DNA of 56,017 nucleotides, taken from the NCBI GenBank assembly GCA_043800905.1, contig JAZDMO010000013.1, positions 1 through 56,017 on the forward strand, written 5' to 3'. The first letter of the stretch is position 1. Each line of letters starts with the position of its first letter. The notes under the pieces were generated by a model. That model had not been told where the DNA came from. It saw nothing but the letters and a program-made list of their open reading frames with translations, and made no database searches. The stretch is from JAHITU01 sp043800905 (GTDB lineage: Bacteria > Patescibacteriota > Minisyncoccia > Phycocordibacterales > UBA12079). Made by a program: the position numbers and the translations under genes. Shown piece by piece: positions 31,282 to 39,289 of this stretch.

Positions 31282-32226
31282 ATGTTTAAACAAATCAAAA
31301 AAAGTATTTTAAATATTCCACCACTTTATTGGATAATAATAGGGTTTTTTGTATTATTTTTAATCTCAAATATTTTATTAGTTTTAGCTGGTAAAAATAA
31401 CCTAGACAAAATAAACCAAAAGCTTCAAAATCTTGATAATCAGGTTTTAAGTTTAAACGGAAATTTAGCTTCAACTACCGCAATTTTACAACAAAGCATT
31501 AATCAAACCCATCTAGATTTATCTTCAGCAATTGATATCGAAAAACAAAATGTGGGGAAAATCGAAAATCTTTTAGGAACTTACAAAGAAGAAGTTGGAA
31601 ATATTTCTGGAACTGTGAATGATTTAGAAAAACTGACAAAAACTGACCCTGAACTTCTTCAAAAATACTCAAAAGTATTTTTCTTAAATGAACATTATGC
31701 TCCCGCAAGACTAACTGAAATCCCTAACAGCTATGAATACAATGAAGATAAATATTCCAAAATTGATTCTCAAGTCTGGCCATATTTAGAAAATCTTTTA
31801 AAAGCTTCGATTGGTGATGGAGAAGAAATTTATATATATTCAGCCTATCGTTCTTTTGATGAACAAAGTGCTTTAAAAGATCAATATAAAGTAGTTTATG
31901 GGTCAGGAACAGCTAATCAGTTTTCTGCTGATCAAGGCTATTCAGAGCATCAATTAGGAACAACAGTTGATTTAATCACGACAGGCATAGGTGGAACTTT
32001 AGATGGTTTTGGCGAAACATCAGCTTATCAATGGCTTTTAAAAAATGCTTACAAGTATGGATTTGTGCTTTCTTATCCCGATAACAATAATTATTATATT
32101 TTTGAACCTTGGCATTGGCGTTTTGTGGGGGTTAAATTAGCTACTTATTTATACAATCAAGGTAAAAACTTTTATGATTTAGATCAACGCACTATTGATG
32201 AATACTTAGTTAATTTGTTTGATTAA
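31282..32226 (+). CDS. Membrane-anchored D-Ala-D-Ala carboxypeptidase, VanY family (M15B)
   Basis: 314 residues from the ATG at 31282; the longer frame beginning at 31201 runs through the promoter. Membrane anchor about 15-37, coiled coil about 42-110, then the M15 zinc peptidase domain: YSAYRSFDEQ, SEHQLGTTVDLIT (zinc His and Asp) and EPWHWRFVG (catalytic Glu/zinc His). Trims peptidoglycan stem peptides outside the membrane. All metal ligands appear present. Confidence 0.9.
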   Translation: MFKQIKKSILNIPPLYWIIIGFFVLFLISNILLVLAGKNNLDKINQKLQNLDNQVLSLNGNLASTTAILQQSINQTHLDLSSAIDIEKQNVGKIENLLGTYKEEVGNISGTVNDLEKLTKTDPELLQKYSKVFFLNEHYAPARLTEIPNSYEYNEDKYSKIDSQVWPYLENLLKASIGDGEEIYIYSAYRSFDEQSALKDQYKVVYGSGTANQFSADQGYSEHQLGTTVDLITTGIGGTLDGFGETSAYQWLLKNAYKYGFVLSYPDNNNYYIFEPWHWRFVGVKLATYLYNQGKNFYDLDQRTIDEYLVNLFD

Positions 32227-32239
32227 AAAAATATAAATA

Positions 32240-32282
32240 AAAAAACAGAGGTCAGCCTGTAAAACAGACTGACCTCTTTATC
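32240..32282. terminator. Bidirectional terminator between VanY and the 32287 gene
   Basis: AGAGGTCAG pairs with CTGACCTCT around CCTGTAAAACAGA; T-run TGTTTTTTTA on the minus strand, TTTAT on the plus strand. Confidence 0.75.
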
Positions 32283-32286
32283 CTAA

Positions 32287-32538
32287 TCATAGAAGGTTTT
32301 GAGCTCTCTGGCGGAAAGCATCAAGTTCTCCTGACACTGATATAGAAGTAAATTGCTTTTGCTCTAGAAGTATTTGATTCCTTAAAGTCAAAAAATAAAC
32401 CTCCTCTTCTAAATTTTTTGCCCGATCTTCCAATTGATGGCATTTATTTCCAAGATTAGCGTTTATATTAACTACTTTCTGTAATAAAAGCTGTAAAGAG
32501 TAAACTTTCTCTTTTAACTTTTCTGTCATATCAGCCAT
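32287..32538 (-). CDS. Orphan coiled-coil miniprotein, unknown function
   Basis: 83 residues from the ATG at 32538, set by GGGAGGA upstream; a longer frame to 32637 runs through the promoter (TTGACA, 17 nt, TTAAAT). Almost the whole protein is a coiled coil (TEKLKEKVYSLQLLLQKVVN, then CHQLEDRAKNLEEEVYFLTL). Divergent from the 32686 gene. Not recognised. Confidence 0.55.
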   Translation of the reverse strand: MADMTEKLKEKVYSLQLLLQKVVNINANLGNKCHQLEDRAKNLEEEVYFLTLRNQILLEQKQFTSISVSGELDAFRQRAQNLL

Positions 32539-32685
32539 AATCCTCCCAAGATTTAATTGTTTTATTTTTACGCTTCCGTTATTTAACCAAAATAATTCTG
32601 TATTGTCAATGCCAAAAGAAAATGGTATAATTGCCAATTAGAATTGTTCTCATAATTTTATAACTCTAATAAAGGAGAAAACACA

Positions 32686-33027
32686 ATGTTTTGCCCAAGA
32701 TGTGGTGGAGTTGCTAAAGAACTTTCTTCCGGGGGTTCTAACAAAAAGGCCTGTATTTATTGCGGAAAAGGCCTTTTTTGTAGAGATTCTTTTTCAGGAA
32801 AAATTGAAAAGAATAGTCTCCCCCACTTTAATCTTTTTAAAGCTTTATGGTTACGATTTCAATATAATCGTAATCCTAGAAACAAAAAACAAGGAAGAAT
32901 AAATCTGCAAGATTATAAAAGTTTTAGAAAGCAATTGGAAAAAAGTAACCGAAAAATAGCTAATGCTTTGAAAAACCGCAAAAAAATTCTTAAGGGATTT
33001 AAAAAAGAATTTCATCGTTACGCATAA
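32686..33027 (+). CDS. Orphan zinc-ribbon protein with basic tail
   Basis: 113 residues, ATG preceded by AAAGGAG. MFCPRCGG and CIYCGKGLFC give an N-terminal four-cysteine zinc ribbon; residues 45-113 are strongly basic and helical (FRKQLEKSNRKIANALKNRK). The combination suggests RNA or DNA binding, but no family is recognised. Own terminator. Confidence 0.6.
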   Translation: MFCPRCGGVAKELSSGGSNKKACIYCGKGLFCRDSFSGKIEKNSLPHFNLFKALWLRFQYNRNPRNKKQGRINLQDYKSFRKQLEKSNRKIANALKNRKKILKGFKKEFHRYA

Positions 33028-33054
33028 ATACGTTTATTTTAATAGTTAGAAACA

Positions 33055-33085
33055 AAAACCACAGAAGCAATCCTGTGGTTTTATT
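33055..33085 (+). terminator. Terminator of the 32686 gene
   Basis: AAAACCACAG pairs with CTGTGGTTTT, then ATTATTTTG. Confidence 0.75.
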
Positions 33086-33375
33086 ATTTTGTTGCACTTA
33101 TTTTGTTTGCTATATGGAACGAAGTTGGAACTTTACTAAAAAACACAATTAAAGCATAGAGTAATATATCATACAGATTTGAACTTGCGATACTTGGCGA
33201 AGCAGAGATAAAATATCCTTATCTATAGGCTATTTTTTATAACCCCAACAAGACTTTTGGCTATGTCTGAATCTATTTACTTTATACAATATTTATTGTA
33301 TGTTAACTATTAGTTAAAGATAGATAATTTTAAATAAAGTACATTGAAATGAAAAAAACTTAATTAATTTCAAGA
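33086..33375. other. Intergenic stretch, no gene seen
   Basis: AT-rich leader region of the next gene. Contains ATACAATATTTATTGTAT, a possible operator palindrome (about 33286-33303), and a degenerate GAACGAAGTTGGAAC; no frame with a start signal. Confidence 0.4.
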
Positions 33376-33388
33376 GGAGGAAACACAA

Positions 33389-34696
33389 ATGACTACCAGT
33401 AAAAAAAGTAGGCAGAAAGTTAAACCAGAAAAAGAAGATTTTTTTGAGCTTATTGTCAGTAATCCAAATCATGCATCACCTTTTTTGCAATTCAGCTGGT
33501 GTGTAAACAAAAAAGGTATCGAGTGTTTAAGAAAGGAGCAAGTACTTCATCCATTCCTATTGGTTGTTATTCTAAACAAAAAGGCTTATGGAGAAGAATG
33601 GGAGGACTATATTCGGCAACTCTATCCGCTTGACCGTGGTTTGGGCCATATCGAATTCAACCGCCCTGGTGAGTACAAAATACATGCTTCTGTCATCTGG
33701 ACTTTTAACTCGTCAAAAGGAAGACAACAAAAAGTCGAGGATGCTCGAAAAGAACTTTACAACAAGTACAAAGATATAAAAAGAGGAAAATATAGCTATA
33801 ACCTTCATGACGAAGAAACATATCGACCTGATTATCTGGAGCATAACACTCTTTCCTATCACGATAAAATTTCTGTGATTGTCGACAAAAATCTTTTTGC
33901 ACCTGAACCTTCAAATCGTATGAAGTGGTGGGTAAATATGCTTTGGGATTATAAGAAACCGAAAAATCAATGCGATTGGCGACGGCGTAAAATCATTGCT
34001 TTTTCTATTCAACCTTTGTTGGTTCTCATCTTTTTAATTATCAGAAGTATAATTGCGGTAGCTTGGGTAATTTTCCTGCTGTTTATCGGCTATTATCCAA
34101 ATAAAATCGGATGGAAAGCCGTTATTCACCCCTTTGATATGAATATCTGCGACATTGTTGACACCACGTACGATATCAAAAATGTTGATAACTACTGGTG
34201 GATTACTAATCCTGACCGAATCGAACGTTCAAAAGTTGAAAAAATACTTATGAGTCCAATTACGGGATATGGCTTGGTAATAGTTTTTTTAATTTTTGTT
34301 GAGTCCAACATTTTCCGTATGGCTACGCTTATCGGTTTTTTAGACTGGAATATCTTGCTCGCGTGCTTTATATTTGTAATTGTTGTGATGGCCACCAGTT
34401 TGCTTCTCTATAAAATATGTATACTCATCATTAACCGTTTCTTCAGTAAAAAACTGAAGCTACACGCCGAAGAACGCTTGAGGAGAAAACAGGAAGAGGA
34501 AACAAAAAGAAAAAGAAACGAACAAATGGCTTTTCAAAGCTCTCTTTCCTTTTTTTATGACCAGAGGTTAAAACCCTTGGCTTGTACCGAACGAACCCGC
34601 GAAGCTACTTTGACAAGTCTTCCTGAGACCCACCGCACCTTGCAACTACGGTTTATGGACTTGAAAGTTAAAGTTTGTAAACCATTTCGTGGATGA
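33389..34696 (+). CDS. Orphan membrane protein, unknown function
   Basis: 435 residues, ATG preceded by AGAGGAGG. N-terminal 190 residues are soluble with short beta segments; four hydrophobic segments follow (about 205-240 as one or two helices, 290-310, 325-350); then a charged helix (LHAEERLRRKQEEETKRKRN) and a basic tail. Somewhat more GC-rich codons than core genes. Strong terminator. Not recognised; largest of the Shine-Dalgarno-led orphan genes. Confidence 0.6.
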   Translation: MTTSKKSRQKVKPEKEDFFELIVSNPNHASPFLQFSWCVNKKGIECLRKEQVLHPFLLVVILNKKAYGEEWEDYIRQLYPLDRGLGHIEFNRPGEYKIHASVIWTFNSSKGRQQKVEDARKELYNKYKDIKRGKYSYNLHDEETYRPDYLEHNTLSYHDKISVIVDKNLFAPEPSNRMKWWVNMLWDYKKPKNQCDWRRRKIIAFSIQPLLVLIFLIIRSIIAVAWVIFLLFIGYYPNKIGWKAVIHPFDMNICDIVDTTYDIKNVDNYWWITNPDRIERSKVEKILMSPITGYGLVIVFLIFVESNIFRMATLIGFLDWNILLACFIFVIVVMATSLLLYKICILIINRFFSKKLKLHAEERLRRKQEEETKRKRNEQMAFQSSLSFFYDQRLKPLACTERTREATLTSLPETHRTLQLRFMDLKVKVCKPFRG

Positions 34697-34710
34697 ATTA
34701 TTTAAAACAA

Positions 34711-34748
34711 AAGGCTCAGTCGTTTTATGACTGAGCCTTTATTTTTTT
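34711..34748 (+). terminator. Terminator of the 33389 gene
   Basis: AAGGCTCAGTC pairs with GACTGAGCCTT, then TATTTTTTTT. Confidence 0.9.
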
Positions 34749-34789
34749 TACTAAAAATTATATAGGTTCGAATATCGTCTAATAGACAA

Positions 34790-34835
34790 ACAAAATATAA
34801 ACACCAGAGCATTCACTCTGGTGTTTATATTTTGT
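34790..34835. terminator. Long palindrome after the tRNA-Gln element
   Basis: ACAAAATATAAACACCAGAG pairs with CTCTGGTGTTTATATTTTGT around CATTCA (20-bp perfect stem). On the minus strand it terminates the tRNA-Gln-derived element. Confidence 0.65.
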
Positions 34836-34837
34836 AT

Positions 34838-34944
34838 GTTGCCAGACTAGGATTCGAATCTTACAGATTCGGTGCAGCGTTTGGATATTTTGTTTCGTTA
34901 CACTCACAAAATATCTCAAACCGCTTTTCGAATCCTATCTGACA
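34838..34944 (-). repeat. tRNA-Gln-derived three-way-junction element
   Basis: 34838-34858 is an exact 21-nt copy of 34993-35013 (the tRNA-Gln 3' end), 155 bp away; 34927-34944 is an inverted copy of the same segment. Between are hairpins ATATTTTGT/ACAAAATAT with flanking GTTTG/CAAAC and CGAATCT/AGATTCG. Closing stem and two hairpins match the layout at tRNA-Cys and tRNA-Trp. Confidence 0.65.
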
Positions 34945-34957
34945 AAAGAAAAATAAA

Positions 34958-34990
34958 AAACCCAAGCTATAGCTCAGGTTTCTTTTTTCT
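34958..34990 (-). terminator. Terminator of tRNA-Gln
   Basis: AAACC/GGTTT stem with imperfect TGAGCTATAGCTT inside and a TTTTTTATTTTT tail on the minus strand. Confidence 0.55.
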
Positions 34991-34993
34991 TAG

Positions 34994-35064
34994 TTGCCAG
35001 ACTAGGATTCGAACCTAGATAACCAGCTCCAAAAGCTGATGTCCTACCATTAGACGATCTGGCA
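34994..35064 (-). tRNA. tRNA-Gln (UUG)
   Basis: Acceptor TGCCAGA/TCTGGCA with A discriminator, anticodon loop TTTTGGA (UUG), T-arm CTAGGTTCGAATCCTAG. No CCA encoded. Confidence 0.93.
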
Positions 35065-35119
35065 ATAATTAATTCCTTACTATTCTACCTTTTTTTTAGT
35101 TTTTTTCAACAAATTTTAT

Positions 35120-35183
35120 TTGACAAGTTTATTTATATATAATAATATAAAGATATTAAGCTACATATTTATATAATGTAGCT
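35120..35183 (+). promoter_or_regulatory. Promoter and inverted-repeat operator of the HicAB-like pair
   Basis: TTGACA (35120-35125), 17 nt, TAATAT (35143-35148); inverted repeat AGCTACAT/ATGTAGCT at 35159-35166 and 35176-35183 just after the start of transcription, suited to binding by the ribbon-helix-helix partner. Confidence 0.55.
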
Positions 35184-35191
35184 ACAGTAAT

Positions 35192-35428
35192 ATGGCTGGT
35201 ATTGATAAATTAAAATCAAAATTTAAAAATAATCCCGCTTCTCTTAAATACAAAGATATAGAAAGAATTTTAATTTATTTAGAATTTGAAAAAATACCAA
35301 CCAAAAGAAGCTATTTTAAATTTAAACATAATAAGTTAAAAATTGATTTAGTTATCCCCGTCCATAATAATGAGTGCAAAGAATTCTATAAAAAAGAAAT
35401 TAACAAAATAATCAAAAAAATAAAATGA
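35192..35428 (+). CDS. HicA-like protein, active-site His replaced
   Basis: 78 residues. Size, the LKYKDIERILIYLEFEKIPT segment and the KIDLVIPVHNNECKEFYKKE end fit the HicA dsRBD-like mRNA interferase fold. The family's GSHhkF motif, whose His is catalytic, reads RSYFKF here, so RNase activity is doubtful. Overlaps the next gene by 4 nt (ATGA), the normal toxin-antitoxin layout. Confidence 0.7.
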   Translation: MAGIDKLKSKFKNNPASLKYKDIERILIYLEFEKIPTKRSYFKFKHNKLKIDLVIPVHNNECKEFYKKEINKIIKKIK

Positions 35429-35730
35429 AAGGCTACATAACATTAAACAATAAAAAATATTTTTATACTCTAAAAGAGAAATCAAAAAAAGAGGTATTTT
35501 TTGAATGTCCTCAAGCAAAAATATCACAAATCTTTCTAAATGAGGATATCCCAAGTTTATTAATAGATTTACCTAATTTGATTATTGCTGAAAAAGAATA
35601 TCAAAATAATCAATCTGAAGTTGTCCGTTTTAGGATCTCTTCAGGAGATAAGAAAAAAATAGAAATAAAAGCTTCTAAAAATGGCTATAATTCTGTGTCT
35701 GATTATTTAAGAAAATTAGCTTTGAGTTAA
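35425..35730 (+). CDS. HicB-like antitoxin with ribbon-helix-helix domain
   Basis: 101 residues. The N-terminal half (YITLNNKKYFYTLKEKSKKE to LIDLPNLIIAEKEY) is a degenerate HicB-type strand-rich domain; the C-terminal half VVRFRISSGDKKKIEIKASK-NGYNSVSDYLRKLAL is a ribbon-helix-helix DNA-binding domain. Would neutralise its partner and repress at the AGCTACAT operator. Its end overlaps the convergent dnaX end by 15 nt. Confidence 0.65.
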   Translation: MKGYITLNNKKYFYTLKEKSKKEVFFECPQAKISQIFLNEDIPSLLIDLPNLIIAEKEYQNNQSEVVRFRISSGDKKKIEIKASKNGYNSVSDYLRKLALS

Positions 35731-36747
35731 TTCCATTAATAGTATTTCTAAAGGCAAATGAGGAATATAGGCTAATTTAATTTGTTCTGAAACTTCTATC
35801 ATTTTTTTAATTAATTCTGAATTTAGATTACCATCTTTTTTCTGACTCAATTCAAGTAAAAAAACAAAATCTGTTTCAGAAAAATCTGTTTCAATTTCTT
35901 TTTTTAGGTCTTTAGCAAATCGTAAAAGCAAAACCGCCCGTAATTTGTGTAAAATCAATTTCAAAAAAATAGACATATCTACTCCGTTTTCTACCGCTTG
36001 CTTTAAAGATTTTAAACCCAAATCTAAATTTTTATCATCCAAAGATAAAATAAAATTATTCACCAAAGCACTATTTGGAGCTCCGGTAATAATCTCTACT
36101 TCTTTCAAACTCAATTTATTGTCTTGAGAGATGGAAATAACTTTTTGCAAAATACCTAAGGTGTCTCTAAAAGATCCGTCCCCCATCAAAGCAATTAAAT
36201 CTTCCGCTCCTTTTTCTAAACTCACTTTTTCTTTTTTACAAATATCTAAAACAGCTTTTTTCAAAATATCCACTGATGGTTTTTTAAAAACAAAAGTCTG
36301 ACAACGAGAAAGAATCGTATCAGGAATTTTTTGAATTTCAGTCGTAGCCAAAACAAAAACCACATGACGAGGAGGCTCTTCTAAAGTTTTTAATAATGCA
36401 TTAAAAGCTTCTTTGGTAAGCATATGGACCTCATCAATAATATATACTTTATAGGGCGATTCAAAAGGCATTACGTTTACTCTTTCACGCAATTCACGGA
36501 TATCATCAATACCACGGTTAGAAGCCGCGTCAATCTCATTTAAATCGTTTAGGGAGCATTTTATTTCTTGGGCTAACAACCTAGCCACTGTAGTCTTGCC
36601 TGTTCCTCGCGTACCGGAAAATAAATAAGCATGGGAAAGATTCCCTAAAGCAATCGCTTTGGTTAGAGTTTCTGTAATATGTTCTTGCCCCAAAACTTCA
36701 GAAAATTTTGAGGGACGATATTTACGATATAGAACTAAATTATTCAT
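35716..36747 (-). CDS. dnaX: DNA polymerase III clamp-loader subunit DnaX, short form
   Basis: 343 residues from the ATG at 36747; an in-frame ATG at 36756 lies inside the -10 box. Walker A GTRGTGKTTVAR (about 44-55), DEVHML and SRC motifs, and LATTEIQKIPDTILSRCQTF are intact. Between Walker A and EIDAASNRG the usual four-cysteine zinc module is missing (LAQEIKCSLNDLNEIDAASN). The protein ends after domain III, so there is no tau extension for DnaB or alpha binding. TATAAT at 36755-36760, 7 nt before the ATG. Confidence 0.94.
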   Translation of the reverse strand: MNNLVLYRKYRPSKFSEVLGQEHITETLTKAIALGNLSHAYLFSGTRGTGKTTVARLLAQEIKCSLNDLNEIDAASNRGIDDIRELRERVNVMPFESPYKVYIIDEVHMLTKEAFNALLKTLEEPPRHVVFVLATTEIQKIPDTILSRCQTFVFKKPSVDILKKAVLDICKKEKVSLEKGAEDLIALMGDGSFRDTLGILQKVISISQDNKLSLKEVEIITGAPNSALVNNFILSLDDKNLDLGLKSLKQAVENGVDMSIFLKLILHKLRAVLLLRFAKDLKKEIETDFSETDFVFLLELSQKKDGNLNSELIKKMIEVSEQIKLAYIPHLPLEILLMELTQS

Positions 36748-36754
36748 AGAAACC

Positions 36755-36760
36755 ATTATA
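36755..36760 (-). promoter_or_regulatory. -10 box of dnaX, leaderless spacing
   Basis: TATAAT on the minus strand, 7 nt before the ATG at 36747. Confidence 0.65.
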
Positions 36761-36774
36761 ACAAAAAACTCTTA

Positions 36775-37145
36775 AATTGCGATAAAGTATGTAATTAAGT
36801 AGTATGTGTTAAGTCTGCTTGCTGGCAGACAAATATTAAGGGAAAATAACCTAAATGGTGCTTAATTACATAAGTTTTTTAGAGAATGAATCAACCAAAT
36901 TTGTGGATTAATTCCAACGAATTAAGCCGTTGAAAAATTAAGATGCAGAAAACGGACTTCTGAAATAGGTGTGGCCCGACCACTTCTATTTTAATTTTTA
37001 CTGGATTGCCACGATTAGATTTTTAGGCTTAATAGTAAATTAATCAGGCTGAAAATGATAAACTAGTCAGTCATTGCTAACTAGTTTTAATATTATTTAA
37101 AATAAATTTTAGTTAAAAGCTAAAATATTTAAATCATAAAGAACT
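36775..37145. repeat. Repeat island, left part
   Basis: Holds TAAGTAGTATGTGTTAAG repeats, then 37007-37046: a TGGATTGCCACGATTAGATT module joined to CTTAATAGTAAATTAAT (37028-37044), the terminal repeat of the MITE-like element. No gene seen. Confidence 0.5.
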
Positions 37146-37439
37146 AAATTAATTTAAAAATAGATGGACTGCCACGATTAGATTTTTAGTAAAAAATCTA
37201 ATCTCGCAGAGACGCTTCGCTTTTCGTTGCCCGTCATTGCGAGGAACAAGATGTAACGAAGCGGAATCTTATGACAAAGCAATCCAGCATCCCGTCATTG
37301 CGAGTTCACGAAGCAATCCAACACCCGTTCGTTCGTCATTGCGAACCGAGCACCAAAAACTTTAATTAAAGTTTTTGGTGCTCGGTGTGGCAATCCAGAA
37401 AAAATTTTATAAAATAACCTGATTAATTTACTATTAAGC
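37146..37439. repeat. MITE-like element, copy 2
   Basis: Same ends and modules as 11391-11723: AAATTAATTTAAAAAT left part, ATTAATTTACTATTAAGC right end, CGTCATTGCGAG/GCAATCCA modules and a 40-bp palindrome at 37346-37385. Relative to copy 1 the palindrome has a paired change (T-A to C-G at matching stem positions). After it, 37440-37470 repeats the left module GATTTTTATTAAAAAATC again and 37507-37533 is a CCTGCC/GGCAGG palindrome. Confidence 0.7.
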
Positions 37440-37559
37440 CGATTTTTATTAAAAAATCTAATCTCGCAAAGACAGATGAGTCGAAGGCTCGTCTATCATA
37501 CTTGATACATGCTACCTGCCCGCCGGCAGGCAGGCTTAATACATAATACTGTAAAAAAT

Positions 37560-37600
37560 AAAGAAAAGAGGCGGTGAGATTTAGCTCACCGCCTCTTTTT
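37560..37600 (-). terminator. Terminator of the nusB-rnc operon
   Basis: GAGGCGGTGAG pairs with CTCACCGCCTC around ATTTAG; T-run TTTTCTTTATTTTTT on the minus strand. Confidence 0.85.
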
Positions 37601-37612
37601 TTCATTTTTTAC

Positions 37613-38305
37613 TTATTTCCACATCTTAGCTTTTAGAGCTTCCTTTGCTGCCTGCTGTTCCGCTTCTTGTTTAGAAACTCCTTCTCCTTCAGCAATTAGT
37701 TTTTTTCCTAAGAAAACACCAATTTTAAATTTTTTATCATGATCTGGACCACTTTCTTTCAAAACTTCATAGGTTGGAGTAGTTCGTTCTTTTTCCTGTG
37801 CCTTTTCTTGAAAAGCACTTTTTGAATCTTGCCATAAATTATTTTCAACCACATCACCTGTCATATGTAAAAATTGATCTTCAATAAATTTAGCTGCAGC
37901 GTCATAACCCTGATCCAAATAAATTGCTCCAATAATAGCTTCAACCACATTGGCAATAATAAAAGCTCTGGCTCTTCCAGTATCTTTAGCTTCTCCTTTA
38001 GATAATAACAAATAATCGTTTAAACCTAGCCTTTCAGCAATATTTAAAAGTGAAGTAGTGTTTACTATAGCCGAACGATAAGAAGTCAAAACTCCTTCTG
38101 GCTCATCAGGAAATTCATTAAACAAATGACGCGTCACCGCCAATTCTAAAACAGCATCACCTAAAAATTCTAATCTTTCATTATGCTCTAACCCTTTTTC
38201 TTTATTTTCATTTAAATAAGATCTGTGAGTAAAAGCTGTTTTTAATAAATTAATATCATTAAATTTTACCCCTATCTTTTCTGCAAATTTTTGAAAATTA
38301 TCCAT
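37613..38305 (-). CDS. rnc: Ribonuclease III
   Basis: 230 residues. Endonuclease domain with ERLEFLGDAVLELAV (43-57) and the second acidic motif ANVVEAIIGAIYLDQG, then a dsRNA-binding domain (about 160-228, ending KQEAEQQAAKEALKAKMWK). Processes rRNA precursors and structured RNAs. Start overlaps the upstream nusB-nudix end by 8 nt. Confidence 0.96.
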   Translation of the reverse strand: MDNFQKFAEKIGVKFNDINLLKTAFTHRSYLNENKEKGLEHNERLEFLGDAVLELAVTRHLFNEFPDEPEGVLTSYRSAIVNTTSLLNIAERLGLNDYLLLSKGEAKDTGRARAFIIANVVEAIIGAIYLDQGYDAAAKFIEDQFLHMTGDVVENNLWQDSKSAFQEKAQEKERTTPTYEVLKESGPDHDKKFKIGVFLGKKLIAEGEGVSKQEAEQQAAKEALKAKMWK

Positions 38306-39215
38306 TTTTTTGTTTTTCTTTAAGCATTTCTAATCCTTTTTTAATAATTTCTTTCATATCATCATATAAATCTAATTTTTCTATTTCATCTAAAGAAAAC
38401 CATTTAATTTCATCAATTCCTTTTTTTTCTTGTAAATCAACTTCCAAGATCAACTCTTGGAAATTACTCTTAGCCAAATAATAATTTATCTTTTTTCTTA
38501 TATGTCCATCTTCTATGTGAAAAGCAATATATTCATTTCCCCCAATCTCCTCTTGCAAAACAATATCTAAACCAGTTTTTCTTTTTGTTTTATTTATAAT
38601 ACTATCTTTTATCGTAAAGCCTTCCTCTTCTTGAGCCTTTAAAAGAGTCCAATATCCAAAAATATTATGAGCCATCATTACTTTATATTGATCTTTCTCA
38701 ATAGCATAAACCATCACTCCCGCTAAAAGATGAGTTGGTAAATTTTTTATATCAAGCTCTTTCTTTCGAGAATCACTGGTTTCGTATTTTTGTGGCTCTC
38801 CCAATTCTTTATAAATAGTTCCCATTACCCCACTAATAAATTTTCCGCTATTTTCTCCTCCAAAAGCTTTGGCTAATTCAATTGATTCATTAATGGCTAC
38901 CTTAGGAGGAACTTCATTTCTATCAGCAAAAAGTAATTCACAAATTCCAATTCTTAAAATATTTCTATCAATCGCAGGAATTTTATCAAGAGACCATTGA
39001 GGAGCTGCCTTGGAAATAATATTATCCAACTGATCTTGTTTTTCTAAAATACAACTCATCATCTTTTTAGCGAAAAGAGGAATTTCTTTAGATTCAGTAA
39101 ACTCTTTTACATTAAAAAGTAATATATCTTCTGGATTTACTTTTTTATCATCTCTAACATCCCACTCAAAAAGTGTTTGGAGTATTATGGATCTTAATAG
39201 ATGTCTATCTAACAT
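38298..39215 (-). CDS. nusB: NusB-type antitermination protein fused to a degenerate Nudix domain
   Basis: 305 residues from the ATG at 39215 (a TTG six codons earlier is less likely). Residues 1-140 are NusB (MLDRHLLRSIILQTLFEWDV, DRNILRIGICELLF, PPKVAINESIELAKAFGGEN). Residues about 150-300 resemble Nudix (AGVMVYAIEKDQYKVMMAHN, YWTLLKAQEEEGFTIKDSII). The Nudix box is damaged: the REXXEEXG helix reads NKTKRKTGL, with the metal-binding glutamates replaced by basic residues. Ordinary NusB is about 140 residues, so the fusion doubles it. Operon with rnc suggests joint work on rRNA. Confidence 0.88.
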   Translation of the reverse strand: MLDRHLLRSIILQTLFEWDVRDDKKVNPEDILLFNVKEFTESKEIPLFAKKMMSCILEKQDQLDNIISKAAPQWSLDKIPAIDRNILRIGICELLFADRNEVPPKVAINESIELAKAFGGENSGKFISGVMGTIYKELGEPQKYETSDSRKKELDIKNLPTHLLAGVMVYAIEKDQYKVMMAHNIFGYWTLLKAQEEEGFTIKDSIINKTKRKTGLDIVLQEEIGGNEYIAFHIEDGHIRKKINYYLAKSNFQELILEVDLQEKKGIDEIKWFSLDEIEKLDLYDDMKEIIKKGLEMLKEKQKNG

Positions 39216-39289
39216 ATATAAACAAAAATACAAACTGATTCATTAAAATTAGCCAGCCAGTCTAAATCAGATGTATTGAAAACAAAAAA

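Noticed and set aside
36748..36756. Upstream ATG for dnaX
   Set aside because: It overlaps the TATAAT box, so it would not be in the mRNA.
11391..37439. CRISPR array from the repeated CGTCATTGCGAG modules
   Set aside because: Spacing is irregular, the modules are palindromic and scattered, and no cas gene is present.
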